The notes beneath the pieces were generated by a model. The model searched no databases, had not been told where the DNA came from, and saw only the letters and a list, made by a program, of their open reading frames with translations. Of a stretch of 64,000 nucleotides of DNA, positions 34,739 through 48,400 are shown one piece after another. Position 1 is the stretch's first letter. Each line of letters opens with the position of its first letter. The stretch is from Pachyseris speciosa (Eukaryota; Cnidaria; Anthozoa; Scleractinia; Pachyseridae), in assembly GCA_016490735.1 (NCBI GenBank), contig JAEMWC010000247.1:177501-241500 (forward strand). The letters are read 5' to 3'. The position numbers were made by a program, and so were the translations under genes.

Positions 34739-34989
34739 AGCCTGGTTTTCAATAGCGACGCAAGCACAAGCGCAAACATAAGCGCAAGCACAAGAGCGCT
34801 TATTTCACCGTGAAAACGGGCTTAACGCAAGCATAAGCATAAGCGCAAGCACAATCATAAGGACCAAAAGTTTTCCTTTTCCTTGTGCTTGCGCTTATGC
34901 TTGCGTCGTGTCGTTTTCACTTGGCATAAGCTTCTTATGCTTGTGCTTATGCTTGCGCTTATGCTTGCGTCGCTAGTGAAAACCAGGCT
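34739..34989. repeat. foldback MITE made of GCAAGCATAAGC hexamers
   Basis: Begins AGCCTGGTTTTCAATAGCGA and ends with the inverse (TAGTGAAAACCAGGCT). Both arms are built of alternating GCAAGC/ATAAGC units. TAA on both sides may be the target duplication. It lies about 600 bp upstream of the METTL27-like start codon. Confidence 0.85.
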
Positions 34990-35773
34990 TAAGCGACGAA
35001 AGGGGGACTGCTCGTAGTCTATATTCTTTCTGCAAAACCCCAGTGTCATGGTGCTCCTTCTTGCCCAGGTTGCCATACCCTAATTCCGACTCACTCTCTC
35101 TTCACATCGGGTAATCCGCACTAATCACTCACTCACTCACTCACTCATTCCAGCGATGCAAATCTTGAAAATGCAAATCTTGAAACGGGAAGAGTTCTAA
35201 ATATAAATCTTGTTTCGCATGCATGATGAGCACAATATATCAATAGAAGTAAAGAACTCTCTTGTCACGGAAGCTTTTTAAATTGGTCTGTAACTCTTGA
35301 AATATTCCTTTTATTACCTTTCGCTAAAAACAAATACGGTAATATTACAGTTTTAAAAAGTGCTAAAGAATATAAAGTAGCTCTTCTCATATACGCTAAG
35401 ACCTCCATGCTATAAAAGACGATCTACGTCTGTTCGTGCGCGATATTGGAACCAAGCATTTTGAGGTTTCCTAATGTCTGAGATCGTAAAAGAGTTTACA
35501 GACCTTTTAATCTTGTATCTTACTAGGCTCGCTTTGATCGGATTAAAATAAACTCCCTTTCTATTATTTTCCTAATATAAACCCCGCATAGAGGTAAAGC
35601 GATAACTAGATGTAGACTAAGGTAGAAGATAAGCTAGATATATTATTATGAACATTCTCAGTGCTATATTTTCAGTTCTTCCTACGCTCTCCTAGAACCG
35701 GGCCTATTCCTTGGTCCTGAGGTAAGTTAGGTGCTAGAGGAGTTTTTCATTGAACTCAATTACACCATTAAAA

Positions 35774-35805
<32 letters not shown>

Positions 35806-36655
35806 CAGACTTGAGTGCGAAACCGTGATCTTTACCCTGCGATATTTTAAATACCAGTGCAGACGTTAACGTTTCATGTTTTTTTTTAAACGATGTCGAT
35901 AGCTTCAACAAAGCATTCAAATTAATGTGATAGGCAAGTTTGGCAACTAGAACAATTCGATTTTGGCCACATACGACCCGTTGTATAGCTTTGAAAAATT
36001 TAACTTTTGTGTCATCTTCTGTCTGACATTTGTCTATACTGAAGTTATGCTTTATATTAACGATGATGTTCATGTGATTTAAGCGGCAAAATTATGAAAC
36101 GTTACCGCTAAGGTGCAACGTGAAAGGTCCTCATTTGATATTTTATACCTCCTGGTGCTGGCAAATTTCATGATGATACATTCGGACAATTTACACATAT
36201 CTGAAAGCACTTAAATCACAGGGCACCCACACATACTGTGTGACCGTTGGGTATTTTGAATTTAGTTGAAATGTGTGGGAAAATCGAAAAGGTTCATGTT
36301 ATCGTAATATGCTACATGCTAATATCTACATACTAGTCGTAATCGTAGATCAGGAATGCGTTCGAGTATCCATTGCTGTGGTAGTCTGATGTGATAATAA
36401 TGAAATCGATTACAGGTTTGTAATATGAGGTGACAGGGTTGTGATCGGTTGTGTGCTTCATTCGCCGGTAATATTTCCAATCTTGCGACGAGAAAACAAT
36501 TTTTACCACAATTGCTAGTAATCTCGCAATCTTATTGGCTAATTTGCCGTTGTCGATAAGAGTCTAGACAACGCTGCTCGCGTCAACGTATCGCGCAATG
36601 CCTGTTTTCAGCTCGCGCTCTGAAATTAGCATTTTCTTTGACGCTGATATTGTGG
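34990..36655. other. intergenic, simple repeats only
   Basis: Contains CACTCACTCACTCACTCACT near 35128 and (TAAA)n at 35771-35804. No gene is recognised. The 101-codon open frame at 36073-35768 has no recognisable domain and runs into the TAAA repeat. Confidence 0.5.
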
Positions 36656-36660
36656 TAAAA

Positions 36661-36847
36661 AACAAATCGAATGTGGTTTGGCGTTGTCTATACTCTTATC
36701 GACAACGATATTCGTCATCACAGTGGTCAAAATTTGCTGTGGACTCACGAGGCGCAGCCGAGTGAGTCCACAACATTTTGACCACTGTGATGACGAATAT
36801 CGTTGTCGATAAGAGTATAGACAACGCTAAACCACATTCGATTTGTT
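36661..36847. repeat. long near-perfect palindrome, about 86-bp arms
   Basis: AACAAATCGAATGTGGTTTG through GTGGACTCA (36661-36746) is the reverse complement of 36761-36847 with only a few differences. The loop is about 14 bases (CGAGGCGCAGCCGA). A third, shorter relative (GTTGTCGATAAGAGTCTAGACAACGC) lies at 36549-36574. It is typical of foldback MITEs and could form a stable hairpin. Confidence 0.9.
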
Positions 36848-39800
36848 AAATAGAAGTGTAAACAAGGATTTGGTTCTTATTTGTAGCAAATATTAAAATT
36901 TTCAGACTCAGCCAGCGTGTTGGATACAAGATGTGTTCAGCATCTTATGTCACAAAATCACTTACTGGTATGTTCTACTAGGGCACCTTATTTTTTTCCT
37001 TCAAAAGCTAGGGAAAATTATGTACTAAACGACGCCAACGTTGGTTGGTTTGCTCTGTGTTGTACAACACAAACAGTACTTGATTTTACGGAAAGCTTTT
37101 GATTATTATAATCTTTACTCGTCACGCGCTGGCTGGTTGCCGTAGTTTATTGAACTTCAATAGACCACGCGAAAATAAACAGAGCGAGGCTACCCACGAT
37201 ATCATTTATGACGTCATTCAAGATGGCGCAGAAATGGTACACGAACGACGAAAAATCTCAGCACTTACTATCACAGGGACCCAAGATTAGGATGCGTTCT
37301 CCTAACGTCGAACGCAATAAGATCAAAGTAAACGTCTTTTTACCTGAAATGTAGACTATCGTCGTTCTTGTAGCTGAAAACGGCGAATTTTAGCGATTTG
37401 AAGGGCTTTGTGTAGGACGTTTGCGTTTACCTGAGCGTCTTAGTCTTCAACTACATGTAAATTCAAAATATCCAGTGGTCACACAGTTTGTGTGCGTTCA
37501 CTGTGCTTAAATTCGCAAATTTCATATAACCGATATTTTGGCTTTTCTTTTCAATTTTCAATTATCATAATGTAGAAGTCGGTCATCTCAATAAGTTTGG
37601 AGAGAAACTGGGAATATTGGTTCATTATCTTGTTTGTTTTTTGTACTCACCATTTTGTGCGCCATGTTGGCTATTGAAAGGGATACCAACATGGCAGACC
37701 CATACTAAGACTTGTAATTTTCTGGAAACTATATTTTCCCTTTGTTCTGAAGAGTACCACAGAGCCAGAAATCTTGTTCATATATGCAAACGTTTCATCA
37801 TCATCATTTCATCATCATTTTTTTATTCTCCTTTTTTCCTAATATATTAACAGTTTAAAAAAGTACAGTATGTGGTAAGGTGACCTCTAGAAACCACCAG
37901 AGGTTCATATTTATGAAAACCAAGAATACACTACGCTGTAGAACAGACGTTTGAGCTTAAGGTGGCTCGCGCGTATCATCTGGCCGAGGGTCCCCTTTTA
38001 AAAGGTCATTGTCATTATTACATCCTGAGATCAAATAAGTAGTAAGCACCTTGAAGACGTTCCTGGAACGAAGCATATTAAGCTATTTTCTCAAGGCCGG
38101 GGAGCACACCATAGTTTGCATTTGTCTTGTTTCCCACAACATAAGAGAAGAACTTGAAAAAGTTGCAATCCATTTTAATCCTCGCCATCTGTAGCCAGTC
38201 AGAGGCTGATTTCTAAGCTGGCTTTGGTAATCTAGTTTGGTAAATTACATACACACAAAAAAAATTGAACCATTATTGTTGGGTTTGGTTTGCTAATGCT
38301 CAATTAATATAGCTTTTCGAACTCTAATAACCAAAATGTTGATCAAAAGCGATAACCATAAAAAATCGTTAGTACGATTTGATAGATTTCCGATATGTTT
38401 TTGATTGATTAGTATCGACTTGTATCGACAACGATGGATAGTTTTATCGGCTACGGAATTATTGATAAGTAACGTCCTGCAATATGTCATTTTTATAGGG
38501 AAGTCCCCTCCCCCCTCCCCGGGTGGGAATTTTTATGGCGATCAGAATTGATTACCTTATGTAATAAATAAAGGTTTCCACCTTCCTATTAACCATTAGA
38601 TCACGTTGGATGTTTTTGGGGGGCTAAAAGGTGACAAAGGTGTCAATTACCTCAAACGCATCACGACTTTCGGCCGCTGGGGAATAACACTTAACGGGCC
38701 CTCGTTTTGCATTTTTAATCGTTCTAGCATGAACTCTAAATTTTCCCCAGATTTTCTTCTGTCGGTATAGTTGGAGATACCTCAATTATTGATTAAAATC
38801 TTTTCATTCCATTCCCTTTTCTTTCCTCTTGGACACGAATCGGCCCGTGGCATCGACCCGTGACAACGTCGCACATGTGATTCCCAAGAGGTCTTGACAC
38901 GTTCAAATTTTCGTAAGAGATCAGTTCCACACTTTTGTTCAACATTACGAATGGCAAATCTATTTGCATACCGAACGAATTATGCCTACGTTTTGCACAT
39001 TTTTGATGGCATTATACAGGCAACGTGCCGACATGTTTAAAATGTAAAAAATGTGAAATGTAACTTCATTCCCGTCGATACATCTCATTTGGATTGTTGA
39101 ATTTATTATGGCAAATCTATTCGTGGACCGAGCGAGTTGTGGCTAAGTGATTCACACCGGCTTTTTATACGTTATGGCTGGGCCGGAAAGGTCGACGTTT
39201 GAGCTTCGCCATGCTGTATGAGGCCAACGTCGTCGATTGGAGCTGCAGGAGTAATATTAATAAACGAGAGACTGTCGCCGTTATGTTTTCACGTCACAAC
39301 AGCCAATCGGAAAAAGAAATAAATCAAAAGAGATGCATTTGCACACTCGAATCGTCTAGAGTCATTTCGAGAGAAATGAGATATTACGACCGAAATTATT
39401 GTATTAATTACTGAATAAAATGATGAATAATAATAAGAATACACAGTGAAGAGGTTCTTCTAGTACTGTACCTTTAAGGTGGAGCAAACTTTTCTCTTCC
39501 GAAGTGAAAATGAAAATGTTGTCCTTTCTAGCGCTAATCTAAAGGTGTTGTCGGATTACACGGTTCACACGAAATATCAGTAGCCAGTCAACGATGACGC
39601 CATTTCCGGCTGAGCAAATATAACATTCCAAGAGTCTCTTATTATTTAGCCTTAGGGCTTTCGAGACAACCCTCCCCCGAGACAACTTGACCGAGCGTCT
39701 AGAATACCGTAAACTGCCGCTTACACATCTTCATGCAAATAGTTTTAGGAGGGCTTATAAACTGAGGGTCTTCAGTATATTTAAGGGGGCTTATAACTGG

Positions 39801-40130
39801 AATGGAAATAGTGCTTCGAAACAGGCTATAGCAGTGCTTATCAACATCATAATAGTGGCAAATACGTACTGTTAAGTTGACGTTTGTTAAGTACAGCAAT
39901 ACTACAGTAAAGCAATGAAAAGTTACTTTAATTCTATTTTGCAATAAAGTATCGGTTATATCAAGAGTTGATAATTTAAAAGAAGTAATAAACTGATTGT
40001 TTCGCTATAATTTTTTGAAATTTTGTGTTTGAATTAGTACAGGGTTCCTAGAAAGGGGCTTATCTCCGGGGGAGAGGGAGGAGGCTAATATAGGATGTAT
40101 TTTTTTTTTGACACGGAGATGGGCCTATGA
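36848..40130. other. intergenic, no gene recognised
   Basis: Holds a small CCATGTTGG foldback at 37649-37694 and AT-rich sequence. Open frames up to 81 codons show no domain. Confidence 0.5.
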
Positions 40131-40133
40131 CTA

Positions 40134-40258
40134 GACTGCGAGTAGTCTCTAATTTCGGCGGTGGATTAATTGTGGGGTGGGTGAAAGACGCACGCACGCG
40201 AAGTTGCGAGGAGACGCGACGCGAGGGGACCGAAATTAGAGATCAGACTACTCGCAGT
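40134..40258. repeat. foldback MITE, ACTGCGAGTAGTCTC ends
   Basis: ACTGCGAGTAGTCTCTAATT at the left faces AATTAGAGATCAGACTACTCGCAGT (only its last part is needed for pairing) at the right. The GC-rich core has ACGCACGCACGCG. Noncoding. Confidence 0.85.
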
Positions 40259-40336
40259 TTCGCCTATAACCGGAGAGGGTTATAACTGGGGTGGGGTTTG
40301 AAGCCGGGCAGTTTACGGTATGAGAATTTCAGAAAC

Positions 40337-40585
40337 AGAGGGCGTTTTCCTTTTGTATGGAAAACCCGGTTGTTTCGGTGGTCAATTTAAATCAAATGGA
40401 ACAGACTTCAACCAGAATTTTTCGGAGAAAAAAAACTAGAGAAATAGCTTCAGAGGTATTCCTCTTTTCTCCAGCGTTTTTGCCGGAACCATCGATCTGT
40501 GGCATTCCACTAGCTCCATGCTCTTTGATGAATTAAACGCGTGGTTTGGTGTTGTTTTGTTAGTACCCACTTTTTTAAAGAGTAA
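40337..40585. repeat. MITE family E, copy 1 (degraded)
   Basis: Shares AGGGCGTTTTCCTTTTG-like, AAATCAAATGGAACAGACTT, GAGGTATTCCTCTTTTCT and TTTGATGAATTAAACGCG blocks with 54724-55096. The inverted right end is lost or altered. Confidence 0.75.
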
Positions 40586-40601
40586 CTCAATTTAAGTAAT
40601 A

Positions 40602-40705
40602 GATAAAATATGAGTGGGAGACCTTTATGAGGATTTAAAACGGCGAGCCGCGGACGACCCGTTTTAAAGCCCATAAAGGTCGGGCGCGAATATTTTATCT
40701 TACTT
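40602..40705. repeat. foldback element, GATAAAATAT ends
   Basis: AGATAAAATATGAGTGGGAG with GACCTTTATGAGG at the left faces CATAAAGGTCGGGCGCGAATATTTTATCT-type sequence at the right. Central GC-rich AAACGGCGAGCCGCGG. Confidence 0.75.
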
Positions 40706-41059
40706 GTGAAATGAAACAATAGATTGTCAATTGAAGAATGATCCCCGCAGTTGTGAACGCAATAGACCTTTTAGCTTGTAGATTTTGTTTTCCCAATGTA
40801 GACCATGTGATCTTCCAAAGGGATTTGCCTTTTGTCTTTTCATAAATTATGTGTACATATACACGTGAGTAAGACGAAATTTCAAAGGGGGGGGGGGGGG
40901 GGGAGGGGTGGTCTTGTCACGAAGTCAAGATAGTAAATTTTCGATTTCACGAATCACGACTCAAGTGTTAAATTCACTAAGGTCACGTAAAAAATCTTAT
41001 CACAATGCAGTGAAATTCAGCTACGAACTCAACTTTAGACATTCATGATTTATTTCGCA

Positions 41060-41208
41060 TCTATTCACTATTCACAGCCAAGGACTTATGCATTTCACGC
41101 CTCACGGAATGCACTTCAATCGCGATTCACGGAACAGTTTTTTATCAAATCACGATTCACAGAGCACAAAAAACCGCCGATGATCACGGCCGTCACGAAA
41201 ATACCCTC
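41060..41208 (+). repeat. dispersed repeat, second copy of 15690-15835
   Basis: Same order of blocks: TTCACAGCCAAGGACTTATG, CACGCCTCACGGAATGCACT, ATCACGATTCACAGAGCACA and CGTCACGAAAATACCCT. Confidence 0.75.
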
Positions 41209-42408
41209 AGTCAGGCAAAAAATGAAATGATAGAAAAATAAAAACACAACTCTTTGCAAGGCGCGAACGGTCTCTTGACGTTGTGTTCGATTTCATTCAA
41301 AAAACAAACAAGAGCCCGCGAAAAGCTTCCGAGTGGGGATGCGCAGCCTCTGATAGGCTAGGACATATTAATGCATTAAAATGCAAACTATATACTTGCT
41401 CCAAAGAAGTTTGTCATTAGTAGTGCCAAACCATATTTGTCTCCATTTTTCTCTACACATCCTTAGAGGATCTCAAAACAATCCTAGGTGTCCAAAAGCA
41501 GACTTCACAATAGTCGAAACGGGATAATTAATAGGTTCCACTTTAAGGTCAAACTGTTAGTAAAACCAACTCAACATTATGTTTTAACTTTATCGTATGT
41601 TGTATTTTATTCCTAGCCAAAACTGTCTATAATATTCCTTTAACTGCCATGACATTTTGCACAATCCAGCAGTCATTTTCAGTTTTCAACAAAAATAGCC
41701 GAGCGATTTATCTCTCTCGCGGGAATTGTCCAATGCCTATAACTGACACAAAACTGTTGGTGTCAATTTTAAACGTTTTCACGTTGTGCGCACTGTGTTT
41801 TCGGAAAACTAATAGCTCACACAATTTCCATTCCGTCTGGGCACATCACATACATGCATACAACGTTCGTTTGTTTCTTTGCCAAATCTATTTTTGCTGA
41901 ATTTCCGACACACTTAAGTGGAAGACAAAAGAAAGATTATTTTGCGCTGAAACGACGTTGCACCACTTTGACCCCTACCTTAGAAACGATTTATTTGTGA
42001 CCAAATAAGGCCTTAAACGGAATTAGACCAACACGAAAAAAAGTGACTATTTATCCAAGTCTGTTATATCTTGTTTTCATTTTTCGTTTATTTTTCTCTT
42101 CTTGTTTCCGTGTTGTTTTCATTCTGACTGTTATAATTTTGTTCAGAACAGCTGTTTCAGTTCACTGTAGAAGCCACTGATTCAGAAACCTATTCACACT
42201 TTTTTTTTTTTCAATTTTTGCCGTGAAGGCTACCAACAGGTTGCGGCATGCCGTGATACTGAGCAGTCAAATGGAGAATAAACTTGGCCAAATTTCGTGT
42301 ACATAACTAACTTAGGCTACCGCTATTGCACTTAATTTGATTAACATGATACATATGTTTACGTATTAGCTATCAATTACTTGACAAACAAGGATTTTTA
42401 TTTGCGGC

Positions 42409-42414
42409 TATAAA
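42409..42414 (+). promoter_or_regulatory. possible TATA box of the lectin gene
   Basis: TATAAA lies 45 bases before the ATG at 42459. That spacing would leave a short 5' leader of 10-20 bases. Plausible but unproven. Confidence 0.3.
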
Positions 42415-42458
42415 CCAACTCGCAGAGAATCAGACACAGTTGCACCATTCGCTACGAG

Positions 42459-45400
42459 ATGGAACTTCGCAAATTCATGACGTTCATTTTTCTCCTATAT
42501 CTGGGAATTCTTGCGTCCATCGTGAAAGGTACGTCTGTGTGATATTGACTTCCACGTCTTCTAGGGATGAAATATTTATAATGAGAATGAAAAATTTCTA
42601 TTTTTTATTATTGTAACCAGCGTTTTGTAATCTCTAAGAAGTGGTCCGAGACTTTGTAACACGAACTTTAAACTAAATCAATACAAATTAGTTTTAAAGC
42701 AATTTAATGATGCCTAATTGTCATTCTATTATTTTGGAAACAACGATCCGGTTTTTTATTCTGTAACAGTTTAAGACCAAGCGAAAGAAATTCCATGGGC
42801 ACGCCTCCTAGATTTTTCCAGGCTTCAAATAAATTAAAAAGAAATAATATGTAATTAAGACATTAAGTGCAGTTGTTAAGTATGGAATAGCTGTAGTCAG
42901 TAGATGACATCGTTGAAAATAGTTAACCCTTAGGCGGTTCTTCATGAGCCAAATTACCATAAACGGCTTTTCCTTGAAGCTTGGATGTCTGTGAAAGGTA
43001 ACAACGCTGGGAACGACCATATCCTCATCCCAGAAGTCTATAAATGTTTGGCACCCCTTTTAACTTAAAACTCTCGCGCAGAAACATTATCTGTAGTCAT
43101 GCGCATAGCGCTCGCGCAACGTTATTTTTAATTTAAATCACGCGTTACAATATCAAGCGTCCTTATAACTGATGAAGGCTTAAGAGTTAGCCGAAACGTC
43201 TTAAAGAACCGCCTAAAGATTACAAGTCAGTGACAAACAATAACTATTTTCAACCATTAAGTGCAGTGTTCCTATGGAATTAAAAATACCTACTAGAAAC
43301 ATGTAATAGTCAGGGAAGTTTAACCTTAGCCAGATACAGGTTTCGAATTAAAGACTTCTCACTGAGCCCGGAGAACTGTTACATATTGTCGGTGCCCTTA
43401 AGACCATATGTATCGTTACACGGTAACGAGCCAAACAAATTTTAACAGTGAGATCTGAAAAACATTGGAAAAATTTCGATTTGTTTTGAGTCGAATAGTT
43501 TTTCTTCAAAGCCCCTCTGCCCGCTGAGGTCAAAGAAAGCAAAAAGTGGAAAACGGTTTTGGATAAGACTGAACGTGTTATTCGGTTAAGCGTCATGGCT
43601 CCTGTGAACATAATTTGAGATACATCAGTGCTATGTAATACCGAAATACTTTAATCATTACTGATCTATATGTCATTGACACGAGTCGAAAGTGTTTTTT
43701 TAAAAGGCTTATCGCTCGCTATAAGGTAAAAAAAAAAACACAAAGTGAAAAGGGGTTTTGGACAAGGCTGAATGTAGGCTAAACGTGATGACTGCACTGA
43801 GCATAAATTGCAATAAATGCGATGTAATACTTTGTCGAAAAGTTTTGTCCATTTGTTATTCATATCCGAGCTTTCTAGGTCTTTCAGTCACGTTTCGATC
43901 CATTTAGTCTTTAAGCATAAAACGATGCGATGTCACGCATTACCATATCAAGGGAATCATCGACTAGAGTCGTAGTCCTCTGTTAGTGCCGTTGTTCTTT
44001 AGTTGTTGTGTAAACTATGCAAAGTGCATTCCTTAAGCGATTTTTAAGAATATTCTGTGTGGAAATATTCCTGCCCGACGTAAGATTGTGCAAAACAGCA
44101 AAAGGGATATGATGATTGCCAAGGTAAATTCCTTTTGAAACAAATACTGCATTATGAGACTGGATGATATGCTTACCAGATGTTTTACGTTTCTAAACAT
44201 TACTGTAATTTCACGTGTCACATCATCAGCTCATTTACCCAATAAAATAGAACAAGCACTGGCTTGAAGAAAAGTAATACAGTACTCCATTTTGTGTAGA
44301 GACGCTCTATCAAATTCGACATCGTATAAGTAATTCTCTCCAAAGTCGGTCAATCTTAACTCTGCGCGCTACGTTTTAGCCGTTCGGTCCCTACCAAAAC
44401 TTTTTTACGTTACTAGTAAACAGGCCTTAATTTTGTGCTCCATGCCTGTCCTTTTTCCAACTATAAACATTATGCAGTGAATCCAGTCTCTTCTAATGAG
44501 ATTATCTTTTCCATCCTAAGGGATAACTCTGCAAAGAGGACGAATAAATTCTACGAAAGTACCACAAGACTGGAACTGCAACAGTGGCTGCAAGCCACCT
44601 GATCAATGTATTTTACCGCGTTGCACCAATGTGGCGTTCCCTCAGACCTTTAGTGGATCAGGAACGGTGAGTATGCACTAGGGATATTCAAAAGTGGCTC
44701 GGCATGTGCCACTTGAGTGGTGGGGCAACGGAAAGACACCTGGCATCAATAATTCACAAAATGGTGTGGGATGGATACGCACCTGGCATATATCGCTAAC
44801 AGAGTGCTGGGGAAGGAGTAAGCACCTGGCAGGTATCACTAACATAGTTGTGGGGGAGGGGGTAGGCACCTAGCACGTATCACTAACAGAGTTGTGGGGG
44901 AATGGTTAGGCACCTGACATGTATCACTAACATAGCGGTGGGGGAGGGAGGTAGGCACCTGGGATGTATCACTAACATAGTGACATAGTGATGGGAGAGG
45001 GGGTGGGTAACTAGCATGTATCACTTACTTAGTTGCGGCGGAAGGGGTGGACACTTGGCATGTATCACTAACATAGTGTCTGAGAAGAGGCAGGCACCTG
45101 ACAAGTATCATTCACATAGTGGTGGGGGAAGGAGTTGGCAACTAGCATGTATCACTCACATAGTGGTGGAGGAAGGGGAAGGCACCTCTGATGTATCACT
45201 AACAGAGTGGTGGGGGAATGGTTAGGCACCTGCCATGTATCACTCACATAGTGGTGGGGGAGGGGTTAGGCAACTTGCATGTATCACTTACTTAGTTGTG
45301 GCGGAAGAGGTGGACACTTGGCAGGAATCACTAACATAGTGTGGGAGAAGAGGCAGGCACCTGACATGTATCACTCACATAGTGGTGAGGAAGGGGTAGG

Positions 45401-48400
45401 CAACTAGCATTTATCACTAACATAGTGGTGGGGGAAGGGGTGGAAAACTAGCATGTATCATTCACATAGTGGGTATCATGTGGGTATCATGTATCATTCA
45501 CATAGGTTATGGGCAACTAGCATGTATCACTTACTTAGTTGTGGCGGAAAGGGTGGACACTTGGCATGTATCACTAACATAGTATCTGAGAAGAGGCAGG
45601 CACCTGCCATGTATCACTCACATAGTGGTGGGGGAATGGGTGGGCAACTTGCATGTATCACTTTCTTAGTTGTGGTGGAAGGGGTGGCCACTTGGCATGT
45701 ATCACTAACATAGTGTGGGAGAAGAGGCAGGCACCTGACATGTGTCACTCACATAGTGGGGGGGGGGGGGAAGGGGTAGGCAACTTGCATGTATCACTCA
45801 TATAGTGTTGGGGGAAGGGACAGGTATCTAGGATGAGTCACTAATTATAACATAGTACTGGCGGAAGGGGTTGGCACTTGGCATGTGTCGCTAACATTGT
45901 GGTGGGGGAGGATAGTCACCTGGCGTGTATCATTGAAAGAGTGGTTGAGGACGGGTAGGTACCTGTATGTATTACTTACAAAGTGATGGGGGTGGTCGTA
46001 TGCACCTGGGAGTTATATTACTAACTTAGTTTTGTGGGGTGGGTAGGCACCTGGCATGTATTACTTACGTAGTGGCGGAGTATGAGATAGAATACGTTGT
46101 TTATGCGGCTTTTTTTTTTCTCGATAATTTTTAGGCAATGACAATTTTTTCTTTTACCAATTTTAGGTTCGGGTCTATGTGTCTTTAAGTCACGAAGACT
46201 CTCCTACTGCTCATGCGCCATCAGCATATTGGACAACACAAGTATCGACCACGGGGTTTCAGATCTGTGAACGTGCAGGCTCGATAAATGGGACTGAAAT
46301 AATCAACTGGGTAGCAGTGCAAGACATACCAAATGTCTCACATGGGAGCATAACTTTTACCGGTATCTGGACAACAGAAACCAAGTGCGACAAAGTCACG
46401 TTTCCTAAGGTTAGGCCATGGATAGAAATGAAGTTTCATATCAGATAACTATTATATAATCTACCATATAACCTCTCAAGACATAATCAAAAAATGTTAT
46501 ATTAATTCAATTAAATAAAAAAGCATTCCATATTTAAAGGCCTTTTACAATCTTAAAGCTCGTATTGGGAATCGCCACACTGTAAATTTGTCTTGAAAAG
46601 TTGAAACGACCGAGAAAAATCCTGGTCCACCATACTAACAAGTGTATACCAGGTACTCCACATAGTTAGGTTTCATTTGAGCGGTCTGAATTGTAGTGCA
46701 TAGATATAAAAAAGTACAGACACTTTTTACAGTGCTAAAATAGATAAATAAATTAAATGATACCATGAATTAAGTCATCATTTTTCGGGTAAACACTTGT
46801 TGGGATAACTCCGTTTGAAATCGTCACCTCGTGCGATTTCCTCCTCAAATCCGAAACACCAAAAGTGTTTTATTAATACCATGACTGTAATGGCTTTTCA
46901 CTGATGAAGTGCTGACCGTCAATGTTCGTTTGAAGGGTCTTACATTAAGTTTCCGTCCATATACACAAAAGTAAAACTGCATAGAGCATATTGAGTAAAA
47001 CTCAGTTCAACAACAAGTAGACAGACCGAAACTTTCATTTGACGGAACCGTTACAATGCACGATTTGAGATCTGCAGACCGGAACGATCATGCAATTATG
47101 TCGGCACCATACCAGAACAACAACCGTGCAGGGGGAGCGGCTAGGGGGTGGGGGCTTAAGCCCCCACTATTCAACAGTAAAAGCAAGTAATAATAAAATA
47201 TCCAAGTTACTTTTCTATTTAACGTTTTACCCCAAACTGATTATTCTTGTTTTAAACCACATTTCAAATGTCATACTTTTATATTTTACTCCACAGACTC
47301 AAAAGCTAGAGCAACCTTTCTCAAAATAATAAACAGTAACAGATAAGAGAGTCAAGCGAGGATAAACGATTTCGTTTACTTTGTTTCATCTACTAACGAT
47401 CCTTACCACGTCTGGCAGTTGAAATTTTCCTCTGTTTAATTAAAATCTTGGTTCACAAAGATTTCAGTTGTCTGGACAGAAAAACTTTCAAGCATCAAAA
47501 CACAACGCTTACAATGAAAGAGAACCACGAGGCTATGACGTCACAATAGTTTGGTTCTAATACAGTTTATACTTCATTATTGTACTTACCAACAGGACAA
47601 ATAGTGTAAAGACGGAACGAACTTTATGGGACGCATAATCCGTCTGGGACGAACTTGGACAAACGTTTGTTCTACGTCTGTTTAGTTCAACTAGTATAAA
47701 GACGGGCACAAGACGAATTATGCCTCTAGACAAGCTATCTGCTTTAGTACGTCTTGAAAGACGCACTAAATAAGATAGTCCGTGTTTAGTTCAACTAGTA
47801 TTAAGACGGGCACAAGGCGAATTATGCCTCTAGACAAGATATCTGTTTTAGTACATCTTGAAAGACGCACTAAATAAGATAGTTGGTGTAGACTCATAAT
47901 GCGTCTTGCGCCCGTCTTTATACTAGTCGAACTAAGCAGACGCACTACAAATGTTTGGCCAAGTTCGTTCCAGATGGATTATGCTGGCGTCTCTAGAATA
48001 AAAATGGCCAATTGTGATTGTGATTGAGATTGTTGCAAACAAGGAGGAGAGATTGCTTCTAACAGCGTTTAAATGTGTATTTGTAGAGCTTCAGTGGAAG
48101 GCCACGTGTCTTTGTCACTGCTAGATACGCTCGTAGTACAAAGCCTAATGATGCCATGTACCTTTGGCTGGAAAATTTGGAAAGTAGAGGGTTTGAAGTC
48201 TGTGCACGGGAATTTCTACCTTTCGATGGAAAACATCAAGACACGATTGTGGTGAGTAAGAGGGGAGGAAACTTTCATATTTTCCCAAGTCTCCAGTTAC
48301 CTTTTTTTTCTTTACTGTCAACAACCAAATCCAAATTTGCACTGCAAATCCTGAGAAGAGAAGCCATTTGATTAGAAAATACCAAATGCGATTGGAGTTC

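Noticed and set aside
44675..46090. CRISPR-like array
   Set aside because: The units are contiguous and diverged with no unique spacers, and the genome is clearly animal. It is a minisatellite.
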